Shown: piece by piece, positions 37,076-47,068 of the stretch | Layout of the letters: the number at the start of each line of letters is the position of its first letter | Numbering within the stretch: the first letter of the stretch is position 1 | From: Ehretia macrophylla | Taxonomy: Eukaryota; Streptophyta; Magnoliopsida; Boraginales; Ehretiaceae | Reading direction: 5' to 3' | DNA: 64,000 nt | NCBI GenBank assembly: GCA_037974665.1 | Contig: CM075783.1 | Location: forward strand, 14,850,762 to 14,914,761 | The notes under the pieces: generated by a model | What the model was told of the DNA's origin: nothing | Database searches by the model: none | What the model saw: the letters and a program-made list of their open reading frames with translations, nothing else | Made by a program: the position numbers and the translations under genes

Positions 37076-37148
37076 TTCTTTTCATACATATTTCATGCTA
37101 AGACCATTACCCACATTCCGAGAATACCCCGGCTGACAACTAACATGA

Positions 37149-37160
37149 GCTCTGATACCA
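37149..37160 (-). other. Primer-binding site of element A (tRNA-iMet type)
   Basis: On the minus strand it reads TGGTATCAGAGC, 7 bases inside the 5' LTR. Confidence 0.9.
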
Positions 37161-37494
37161 CTTAAACTGTCACGCCCCAACTCGACCCCACCTATAATCA
37201 GTCAGGACGCAACGGAATTTCGGCGGCATAACGACAGTAAACAGATTTCCGAGGTTCTAAACCAACCTCATAAAACATCATACATCCAGTAATTCCTCAA
37301 TACAAACAACAACAAACAACACAACCATATTATACAATAAAACATCCTCGTTATACGCCTCCGTTCCAACATAACATACAATACCTCAACTTTATTATAC
37401 ATTTCAAAAATAAGTTGAGACCCATCTAACAACTTAACCGAAAAGCATATAAAAGTCTATTAAGCTAATATACATGACGTTTAAAATCATAGAA

Positions 37495-37605
37495 TCATGG
37501 ATAAGACTCAGGAACATATGACTCATCCACGAAAGGCACGTTTTCTACATTCTCCTCTTCAGGAGGCACGTACCCGTAATCTTGTGAAAGTACACCTGAA
37601 AACAT
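37495..37605 (-). CDS. LTR micro-ORF, copy in element A 5' LTR (37 codons including stop)
   Basis: The frame starts with ATG about 20 bases downstream of the TATATAA box and ends in TGA after ...DESYVPESYP. In the 5' LTR it would lie at the beginning of the element RNA, upstream of the primer site and gag, so it could act as an upstream ORF. Across LTR subfamilies the frame keeps its core (DYGYVP, E-x-ENV, YVDESYV, ES-stop), length changes are multiples of three (for example the extra VEN), and many differences are silent. I know of no matching protein family. Confidence 0.4.
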   Translation of the reverse strand: MFSGVLSQDYGYVPPEEENVENVPFVDESYVPESYP

Positions 37606-37624
37606 GCAATAATAGAGAGTGAGC

Positions 37625-37631
37625 TTATATA
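37625..37631 (-). promoter_or_regulatory. TATA-like box in element A 5' LTR
   Basis: TATATAA on the element strand, followed by GCTCACTCT. TATATAAGCTCACTC or a close form is kept in every gypsy LTR of the A, B, C, E, I, K, L1, M and N types. It is the likely LTR promoter, although a second AT-rich TTATAT motif further upstream in U3 is also recurrent. Confidence 0.6.
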
Positions 37632-40160
37632 CATAAGCCTAGTGAGGATCCGATAGATCTCGACAGTATTCACTACGCTCCTTGGATTTAGTCCTTTGAG
37701 CAAGTAAACACACAACAACATAAATAAAGCTATCATCACATAACTATATAACCAATCAATAAGGATACTCTATTTGGTGTAGCTCCAAACGCCATCACGA
37801 TCTCAACCGTTCTTCTTATAACTCCCCATTACTCACGCACCCGAGGTACCTCACTAGCCCCTCCCTCCATGACACCTCCGTCATGCGAGCTGGGGGTAGC
37901 CTATGGCAGTCATGCCGTTATCAACCCGACAGCCCGACGCTGCCCGAGAGGTGGCACACACATACCAAGACTCCATAATCATCAATCATCAATCAATCAT
38001 CAATCAATCAATCAATTGGGAGATCAGCAACAAGAGTGCCCGATTCCCGCATTCAATAATAATCAATCAATAACATCAATATAACATCAATATTAAATTA
38101 AACAACAAACAACGTAGTTAGATGACAAAGTAGGCCATCTAACCGGACATGCATAATATACTTAATTAAACTTTAAATTACTCATCAACAACTCACCATT
38201 CATCACTCGAACACTACCCAACCATCTAAGGCATCGTTCAAGAAATTAAAGAATGACAACCTAAACTTCTAAAATTCATAACTTACAATCTACTAATCCA
38301 AACATTGCCAAATCAGTTCCTATCACTCACCCATTCAACCTACTACATTAGCCCTCTCGGAAATCCACCATAACACCTCCAAATCATGCCCGATAACCCT
38401 AAAATCCTAAGATGTCATGGCTGGATTTTCCGGATTTTCACACAAACAATGTAATCGAAAATTCGGCATTACAACAGCGCTAACACGTAATTATCAAGTA
38501 TTTAGAAATCGACGGCAATCGATTTCGATCAACACAACTCAATTAAATCAACTTTGAACATTTTAATAAAATTAAATACCCGGAAAATAAAAATTATGCT
38601 ACATCCGACAGAAATTCGTAGTATTAGTATATAATGATCCCTAGCATGCAAGGAGCAATAATCTAACATCAGATTTCAATTCTAACGGTTCAATCTTCAT
38701 TTATACGCAAAAACACAAAAATGACATTTTGAGATCTAGAATTTTTCTCTCACCTTAGATGCGATATAAGCCTAGGAATGCGTGCTATGCGTGCCCAACA
38801 AGCAGAATCCAAGTCGGTGCGAAGTTCTACGGACAAAAACTAGGTTTTTCTTTGAAAAATTGGATTGAAAGATTGAGTTTTTCTCTTCTCTTTTCTCCCT
38901 CTTTTCTCTCGGCAATGTGTGTGTGTGTGATGGTGTTTTTGTGTTGTGTGAGTGTGTGTTGAGGACATTAGCTTATAAGGTCAATTAATTAATTAAAGTC
39001 AAAGTTATTTTTAATAGGTATTTTTGTGTTTTTAATGACTTTAATTGCATTTTAGTGCTCACCAAGTTAAAAATAATTATGCAACCTCCAAGATATCTCA
39101 AGTGGATTATTTTTAGGTGACAAGAAGTTTTACAATCCAATAATTTCACCCGAGTCGGCTTAAAACTCGATTTTTGCAAAAATCGGTGTAAAAACCCTAA
39201 TAAATTCTTAAGCCGATTTTAAAACCATTTTCATCAAACACAGGTCTATTAAAGTCCGTGGACTAGGTCTAGAAGGGTTAAAAAGACCAGTTTCAAAATT
39301 ATAGCGGACGTGTTTCGAAAACACTATTCACTAAAAATCGACGATAAAATTTCTGACTCCGTTTTTGATGAAAATTTCATGAATGCACATTTAGCACGTA
39401 TTAGAAGTATTGACATCAAAATTATAACTTTCTAGGTCCTATAGCACATAAACAGATCATATGCACGCAAAACGAGGTAAAGCACGTAAAACAAGATAAG
39501 CAAGAAAGTGGGGTTTCACACAAAGGATTATTCCAAGGAGTTTAGTAGACCTTGCTCGAGATCTATCGGATCCTCACTGGGCTTATTTATATAAGCTCAC
39601 TCTCTATTATTGCATGCATACAGGTGTACTTTTACAGGATTACGGGTACGTGCCTCCTGAAGAGGAGAATGTGGAAAACTTGCCTTACGTGGATGAGTCC
39701 TATGTTCTAGAGTCTTATCCTTGGTGTTGTATTGTTTTACTATCTTGTATATTAACTTAGTAGACTTTTATATGCTTTGTAGTTCATTATGTAAAAGATG
39801 TTGAAAAGATAACGAATTAGTTGATGCAATCTTAGTAGTCTATATTTTGTCTATGATTAGGTTGCTAGGTAGGCTATAATCTATTTTGGAAATGTATGTT
39901 ATATAGTAAATGTATTATGTTGGAACGGAGGCGCATAACTATGAATGAGTTGATGAAAGAATATTTAATGTATGAAATAGTTGCGTTGTATGTTGTTGAT
40001 TTGATTGTGGAATTGGTTGGTGATTTGTGGAGTTTGATGTATGTTGTTATTAAGGGTTGGTTTAGAGCCCTGATGTTCATGTTACTGTCGTTATGCTGCC
40101 GAAATTCCGTTGCATCCTGACTGATTGTAAGAGGGGTCGAGTTGGGGCGTGACATTTAAG

Positions 40161-40172
40161 TGGTATCAGAGC
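40161..40172 (+). other. Primer-binding site of element B (tRNA-iMet type)
   Basis: TGGTATCAGAGC stands 6 bases inside the 5' LTR. It is followed by the leader block CAGCCGGGGTATCCTCGG, which is shared with A, C and E. Confidence 0.9.
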
Positions 40173-42790
40173 GCATGTTAGCTGTCAGCCGGGGTATCCT
40201 CGGAATGTGGGTAGTGGTCTACGCATGCAAGTATGTATTAAGTGAAAGAAAAGTGAAACATATGTTAATATGTTTATGTGATTAATTTACTTTTGTGTCT
40301 AACTTTCTATGTGACCAGTATGCCTTGTGTGTTAAGTGAACTAATGTGGTCAATATGTTTTATGTGATAACGTGCTATACATACTCAATGTGTTGTGATT
40401 AATGTGCATTATGTGATTAATGTGTATTATGTGACAATTGTGTTTTATGTGATCAAAGTGCCTTATGTGAAGTTTGTTGCTTATATGACTTTAATTGTTT
40501 ATAACTTACTTCTGTGATTTAACCTGTTTATGTGATGTTGGCTTCTTATATGCTGAATTGTGTGTTATGTGATAATGTTATATTATATGATAATCATGCA
40601 TTACGTTGTACTTGTTTTCATGAGATATAATTGTATATATGCTATAATTGTGGGTGATTCTTTTGGGTGAAGTAAGGATGACTGCAAGAGTTTTCGGAAA
40701 TAGAGATAGGCCATGATTTTGAATTATTATTATTCTAGAAGTTTATCAGTTAGATTTTAATTGTTATGTTTATGGATTTTAGTTTCAGCTTAGTAGATTG
40801 ATCTTGATATTCCTTTAGCGAGAATGAAGTTGTTCGAGGAAAATAGCAATGTATCTTGATGATTATAATTACTTTTGTTGCCATGTTTAACTTATTATTA
40901 CTTGGAGATGAATCATAAGTTGAGGTTTTTGTGAGGTTGTGATTAGACACTTTTGGAGTCTCAACTCAGATTATACTTTCTTGAGGTTATTTTAGAATGA
41001 ATTTATTTGAGGAATTAGTGATGTATATTTGTGAATGGAATGAAGTGTGGTATAACATGTGAAATATGTCTACTATTTGGGATTGCTATATTATTAATGG
41101 GTATTTTGGAGTTTTGATCTTTAAACCTTGGAAACAATTGGAGTGATTCCTGACTAAAGTTACTTTATTCGAAGATGTAATTGTTGGGAGATAGAATAAT
41201 TTGAGGAAATAAGAATGCATTTCGATGGCTGAACATTTACTTGCTTACGTCAAGCTTTTGAGTTCTAGGTGGTATGACTTTCTAAATTGTTGATTGAGGA
41301 TTCACTAGTGTTATAATGGGTTAATATGAATCTGTATTGTGTTATCAGATTTTGGAGTCTTCATTAGTTAATCTTGTTGAGTAATCGGTGATTTATCTTG
41401 TTTGGTGATTGGTCTGGTACGGAATGTAAAATTTTGGAGTGATTTATCTTGTTTGGTGATTGTTATGACTCCTTAGGTTCTTTAGACCTCCTTAGTGTCT
41501 TGTTTTGGAGGAAGATAGATTGTAGGATTTGACTTGTTGGTGTTTAAGTGTGTAGGTGAGACACCCTTCTTGTGCTTCATAATTCTATCGGTCTTATTAT
41601 TCTTTTCTACTCTATTCTCACTTATTTGAGAGAGGGTTACACTTTTCTAGCCTATCAATTGTTTCTTGAAAGTTTGCTTATTGGATTAATGGATCCTATG
41701 CTCATTTGACATTGTTTCTATTCTTAACGTTCATATTTGCTTCTTATAGCAATGTCACTTATTGGAGTTAAGGTTTGAGACTTCTATATTTCATTCTATA
41801 TCTCCAACCATTGGTTTCAATATTTCATTTCATTCTATTACTATTCATTTGGAAGTAATTTCACCTTTGTTATACAATTTTACTTATTCGATTTCACTTG
41901 TTTGATGTACTCTTTACCTAAGTACATCATTGTTATTCTTGTTGATCTTTGTTAATCCTATTATTTTATTATTAAATCCTGAGCCATTACTTTGCTTGTA
42001 ATTGCTCACTCAAAGTACTCGGCACTGTCCTATTGTTATCATTTCTTATTCGTACTTCTTTGGTATTGCGTGCTGAGATACTTTTGCCACTCATGTTTTC
42101 TATTGAATTAATCATCTCTTATTTTATAATTTCATTTCGCCTCAAGTACAACTTACTTGTTGGTTCCTTGAACAATCATCGAGAATTGAAATATCTACTT
42201 GTTCAGAATTTTTGTTCAACATACTCAACACTGTTTTGACTCGTCATCATCCTTTGTTCGTACTTATTTAACTGATAGGTGCTGAGACATTTCTTATCTT
42301 AGTTATCATGCTTCCTTATTAAACTATTAACCTCTTGATTCTCTAATCTGTTTGACCTCTTGTTCACTTGATTGTTGGCTCAAATATGATTTTTCATATT
42401 CGTATTTCCTTGTAAATTTCATAAGAGCCATATTCTGACAAATGTCACTTTTGAGATATTTCCTTGATCAATAATCATTCATGTTATCGTGAATGAGTTT
42501 TTAAACCCTCGGGGTGTTCATAGAGCTCTTTTGTGTAATAGGGGATGATTGATAATTAGTGGTGTCATGCTAAGACTTTGGAGTTACGATTTCTTTCATA
42601 TGCAATATAATATGAGGTAGGAGAGAATTATGAGTTGAAGATTGTCTTGGAACTATGATCATCAACTTGCAGTCAACAGCGATTGTTCTTTTGAGGTCTT
42701 TGGTTAGTTGTCATCCTAAGAGATAAATGGGAACTAAGAGAAGTATTGTTAAGTGTAATGATTGAGGATTTAACTGTCTGTCAGTTCGAG

Positions 42791-42808
42791 AATTGCACGG
42801 ACGCAATT
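42791..42808 (+). other. Stem-loop beside the polypurine tract, element B
   Basis: AATTGC and GCAATT pair around ACGGAC, at the same distance from the polypurine tract as the AATTTCG/CGAAATT stem of elements A and C. Confidence 0.6.
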
Positions 42809-42810
42809 GT

Positions 42811-42826
42811 TTTAAGGAGGGGAGAA
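42811..42826 (+). other. Polypurine tract of element B
   Basis: TTTAAGGAGGGGAGAA directly precedes the 3' LTR start TGTGAAACCCC. Confidence 0.85.
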
Positions 42827-45348
42827 TGTGAAACCCCACTTTTCTGCTTTAACTCGATTTACGTGTTTTATCTCGTTTTACATGCATTTGACCTATTTAT
42901 GTGCTATATAACCTAGAATGTTATAATTTTGATGTCAATACTCCTAATACATGCTAAATGTGCATTCATGAAATTTTCATCAAAAACGGGATTAGAAATT
43001 TTATCGTCGATTTTCAGTGAATAGTGTTTTCGAAACACGTCTGCTAAAATTTTGAAACTGGTCTTTTTAACCCTTCTAGACCTAGACCACGGACTTTAAT
43101 AGACCTGTGTTTGATTAAAACGGTTTTAAAATCGGCTTAAGAATTTATTAGGGTTTTTACACCGACTTTTACGAAAATCGAGTTTTAAGCCGACTCGGGT
43201 GAAATTGTTTGATTGTAAAACTTCTTGTCACCTAAAAATAATTTACTTGAGCTATCTTGGGTGTTGAATAATTGTTTTGAACTTTGGTGATCAATAAAAT
43301 GCATTTAAAGTCAAGAAAACACTAAAAATAATTAGTTTCCACTTTGACTTTCTTTTATTTATTTGACCTTTGCTTAATATATGATCAACACACATTAAAA
43401 ACAAAGCAAAACACCACCAAAAACACACACAAAACCGTGGCTCCTTGGAGGAGAAAGATAAAGGCATTTTCAAAGCATTTTTCTCACAGATTTTGCATTT
43501 CAAAGCCGAATTGAGTGATTCAAAGCTTGAAATTGATTGTTTGGCATCCATTCTACACATTTCTTGCATCAAAACACATCAAAGGTGAGAGAAAAATTCT
43601 AGATCTCAAAACTTGTCTTTTGCATTTTTGCGTATAAATGAAGATTGAACCGTTAGAATTGTAATCTGATGTTAGATTATTGCTCCTTGCATGCTAGGGA
43701 TCGTTTAGTGGTAATACTACGAGTTTCTGTAGGATGTAGCATAATTTTTATTTTTCGGGTATTAAATTTTGATTAAATTGTTCAATGTTGAATTAATTGA
43801 GTTGTGATGATCGAAATCGATTGCCGTCGATTTCTAAATACTTGATAATTACGTGTTAGCGCTATTGTAATGCCGAATTTTTGATTACATTGCTCGTGGG
43901 AAGGTCCAGAAAATCCAGCCAAGATATCCTAGGGTTTTAGGGTTATCGGGCATGATTTGGAGGTGTTATGGTGGATTTCCGAGAAGGCTAATGTTGTTGG
44001 TTGAATGGGTGAGTGTTTGAAACTGATTTGGGGTTGTTTGGATTAGTAGAATGTAAGATATGATTATTTGAAGTTTAGGTTATCTTTCTTTAAATTATTG
44101 AATTGAGCCTTAGTTGATCGGGTGTGGTTTGAGTGATTGAATTGTGAGTTGTTGATGGGTAAACTAGGGTTTGATTGTGTGTTTAATGCATGTCCGGTTG
44201 GATGGCCTACTTTGTCATCTAACTTAGTTAATTGTTGTTAAATTGATTATTGATATGATTATTGATGATGATAATATGATAATTGATGATTATTGATTGA
44301 TTATTGAGTATGGGAATCGGGCACTTTCGTTGCTGATCTCTCAGAATATTGATTGATTATTGAGTACAGGAATCGGGCACTTTCGTTGCTGATCTCTCGG
44401 AATATTGATGATTGATGTTTATATTTATTGCTGAGTCTCTGGTATGTGTGTGCCACCTCTCGGGCAGCATCGGGTTGTCGGGTTGATAACGGCATGACTA
44501 TCAGAGACTGCCTCCAGCTCGCATGACGGAGGTGTCATGGAGGGAGAGGTTATTGAGGGTACCCTGGGTGCGTGAGTAATGGGGAGTTATAAGAAGAATG
44601 GTTGAGATCGTGATGGCGTTTGGAGCTACACCAACTAGAGAGAGTATCCTTTATTGAATGGTCATATAGTTATGTGATGATAGTATTATTGATGTTATTG
44701 TGTGTTTATTGACTCAAAGGATTATTCCAAGGAGTTTAGTAGACCTTGCTCGAGATCTATCGGATCCTCACTGGGCTTATTTATATAAGCTCACTCTCTA
44801 TTATTTCATGCATACATGTGTACTTTTACAGGATTACGGGTACGTGCCTCCTGAAGAGGAGAATGTGGAAAACGTGCCTTACGTGGATAAGTCCTATGTT
44901 CTTGAGTCTTATCCTTGGTGTTGTATTGTTTTATTATCTTGTATATTAACTTAGTAGACTTTTATATGCTTTGTAGTTCATTATGTAAAAGATGTTGAAA
45001 AGATAACGAATTAGTTGATGCAATCTTAGTAGTCTTTATTTTGTCTATGATTAGGTTGCTAGGTAGGCTATAATCTATTTTGGAAGTGTATGTTATATAG
45101 TAAATGTATTATGTTGGAACGGAGGCGCATAACTATGAATGAGTTGATGAAAGAATATTTAATGTATGAAATAGTTGCGTTGTATGTTGTTGATTTGATT
45201 GTGGAGTTGGTTGGTGATTTGTGGAGTTTGATGTATGTTGTTATTAAGGGTTGGTTTAGAGCCCTGATGTTCATGTTACTGTCGTTATGCTGCCGAAATT
45301 CCGTTGCGTCCTGACTGATTGTAAGAGGGGTCGAGTTGGGGCGTGACA
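42827..45348 (+). mobile_element. Element B 3' LTR
   Basis: A 2.52-kb LTR from TGTGAAACCCC to GGGGCGTGACA, followed by the CCGAG duplication. It carries two units of the U3 minisatellite (near 44305-44410) and the TATATAA box near 44782. A micro-ORF-type frame starts at 44808; in this subfamily its C-terminus runs longer. Confidence 0.9.
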
Positions 45349-46605
45349 CCGAGTCCTGAAGGCAGACTTCGAATCATCTATGAATCTGAAGCTGATAATA
45401 CCCCTGCCTCAAGTCAAACTTAGACTAGACTTTGGCTCTATGAAGTTGATCAAACAACTCGTCAATCAGTGGCAAATGATACTTATTCTTGATGGTCACC
45501 TGATTCAAACCACGATAATCAATACATAATCTCAAGGTACCATCCTTCTTCTTCACAAATAAAACAAGTGCTCCCCATGGTGAAGAACTCTGCCGAATAA
45601 AACCCTTCTCCAATAACTCATGCAATTGAGTTTTCAGCTCCTTCAATTCAGTTGGTGCCATCCGGTACGCTGATTTAGAAATAGGTTGAGTACCGGGAAT
45701 CAGATTAATTACAAACGCCACATCTCTCTCTGGCGGTAACCCTGGCAACTCCTCGGGAAATACATTAGGATATTCCTGAATAATAGGAACTTTCTCCAAC
45801 TTTAGTTTATCAGATGACTTATTGATCAAATAAGCTAGATAACCCGAACACCCCTTACTCACCAACTTAACAGCTTTAGTTGCTGAGATAACAAAACTCG
45901 TCTTAGCATCTCGGTTCCCTGCTACCTCTACTACTGGCTGATCTGGCAACCGAAACCGTACTACCTTTGTTCTACAGTTTAACTGGGCATCATACTTAGA
46001 AAGCTAGTCCATACCCAAAATAACATCATAGCCCCGAATAGGAAATAAGATAAGGTCCGAAGGAAAATTATGCCCCTTAACATGTATTTTACAATCTTTA
46101 CATACTAAGCCAGTCATATACTTATTAGTCAAAGAAGTACTAATCTTAACCATATAAGGCAATCTTTCAGGTTGCATGTTAACACATTGCACACAAGTAG
46201 GTGTAATGAAAGAATGCGTAGCACCATAATCAATCAACACTTTAATAAGTTGATCAAGTATAAGGAAGTTACCTTCTACAACTACCGTATCCTCAGGTGT
46301 TTCCTCCAAATCCACCATGTAGGCCCGAGCTTGAACCCGCTGCTGCTGAGGTGCACCCCCGGTAGGTTGGCCCTGATAACCTTGGGTCTCTGCCCGACCC
46401 TCAGTCCTGTTAAATCTAGGGCAATCCCTTGCCCTATGCTGATTGCTGCCGCAACCCAAACAAGTCTCCGTTTTCACCCTACAGTCGGCCTTCACATGGC
46501 CTTGACGTTTGCAGTAAGCACACTGCGGTGACAAAGCACTGCCACTGCCCCTAGAAGAACCAGAAGCCGAGAAAGCAACTGTACCAACTTACTGCTGAGG
46601 TCTCG
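45349..46605 (-). pseudogene. Element C gag/pol remnant, 5' part: zinc knuckle, protease, start of RT
   Basis: Right to left: two CCHC knuckles (CAYCKRQGHVKADC, CLGCGSNQHRARDC; 46430-46530), the protease region (near 46220-46260), YDVILGMD near 46030, the linker [16 protein letters not shown] (near 45720), and the N-terminal part of reverse transcriptase ([10 protein letters not shown] near 45520). It joins the part at 25496-27932 across element B. The capsid part of gag is missing: at about 46605 the sequence changes to the B-type noncoding leader. Broken; fossil. Confidence 0.85.
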
Positions 46606-47068
46606 CAAGTAAAATGGTATACCAAAAGAGAAATTACTTTCAAATGAATACTAATAGGATGAAATGAAATATTGAAACCAATGGCTGGAGATATAGAATG
46701 AAATATAGAAGTCTCAAACCTTAACTTCAATAAGCGGCATTGCTATTAGAAGCAAATATGAATGTTAAGAATAGAAACAATGTCAAATGAATATAAGATC
46801 CATTAATCCAATAAGCAAAACTTTCAAGAAACATTTGTTATACTAGAAAAGTGTAACTCTCTGTCAAGTAGGTAAGAATATAGTAGAAGAAAATAACAAG
46901 ACCCATAGAAATAGGAAGAGCAAAAAGGGTGTCCCACCTACACACGTAAATACTATTAAATCAAATCCTACAGTCTACCTCTCTCACCAAAACTAGACAC
47001 TAAGGAAATTTAGAAAATGTGATCAGTCTTACAATCGCTCTAAAATTTATATACTTCAAGAAACTAGT

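Larger units (their letters stand above)
29819..39520 (-). mobile_element. Element A: young, nearly whole autonomous Ty3/gypsy chromovirus (Tekay/Del type)
   Basis: The LTRs are 29819-32172 (3') and 37168-39520 (5'), about 2.35 kb each, around an interior of about 5.0 kb. The exact target duplication CAAAG flanks the element (29814-29818 and 39521-39525). The primer site, gag, protease, reverse transcriptase, RNase H, integrase, chromodomain tail and polypurine tract are all in the normal order. By eye the two LTRs differ at about eight sites (near 0.3%), suggesting insertion about 0.1-0.2 million years ago. The coding region looks almost whole, with about two breaks. It is the youngest layer of the A-in-B-in-C nest. 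Confidence 0.93.
37168..39520 (-). mobile_element. Element A 5' LTR
   Basis: This is the partner of 29819-32172. In element orientation U3 is at the right, and the TATA-like box at 37625-37631 is followed by the micro-ORF and the primer site. A GGTGAGAG donor-like block lies near 38750 and a second AT-rich TTATAAG motif near 38973. Confidence 0.93.
27933..40154 (+). mobile_element. Element B 5' LTR, split by element A
   Basis: The left part (27933-29818) starts TGTGAAACCC. The right part (39521-40154) ends GGGGCGTGACA next to the primer site. The CAAAG at 39521-39525 is the target duplication made by A, so the original LTR was about 2515 bp. It is colinear with the 3' LTR at 42827-45348. Confidence 0.9.
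40155..42826 (+). mobile_element. Element B interior: noncoding, shared with C leader, P and D
   Basis: This 2.67-kb region starts with primer site and leader quasi-repeats (TTATGTGAT-type units to about 40570) and ends with a stem-loop and a polypurine tract. No gag or pol motif is present in any frame. Only short open frames exist, such as one at 42033-42239 whose counterpart is at 60083-60343; their likeness is explained by whole-region DNA similarity. Homologous sequence occurs inverted at 46606-47068 with 49603-50563 (C leader), at 51186-53032 (P) and at 59496-60393 (D). It therefore defines a non-autonomous family. Confidence 0.85.
27933..45348 (+). mobile_element. Element B: noncoding (LARD-like) LTR element, interrupted by element A
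   Basis: B is flanked by the exact duplication CCGAG (27928-27932 and 45349-45353). Its 5' LTR is 27933-29818 plus 39521-40154, with A inserted between them. Its interior is 40155-42826 and its 3' LTR 42827-45348. Without A the LTRs are about 2.52 kb and the interior about 2.67 kb. The interior has a primer site and a polypurine tract but no gag or pol domain, so B could have moved only with proteins from a relative such as A. About 45 LTR differences were seen by eye, near 1.8%, or about 0.7 million years. The element structure is otherwise complete. Confidence 0.9.

Noticed and set aside
37149-37160. tRNA-like match (initiator methionine tRNA 3' end)
   Set aside because: It is a 12-base primer-binding site of a retrotransposon, not a tRNA gene; no cloverleaf is present.
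42033-42239. A short frame in the element B interior with a counterpart in D (60083-60343)
   Set aside because: The whole noncoding interior is similar between B and D, so two copies do not show selection on a frame. No motif was recognised.
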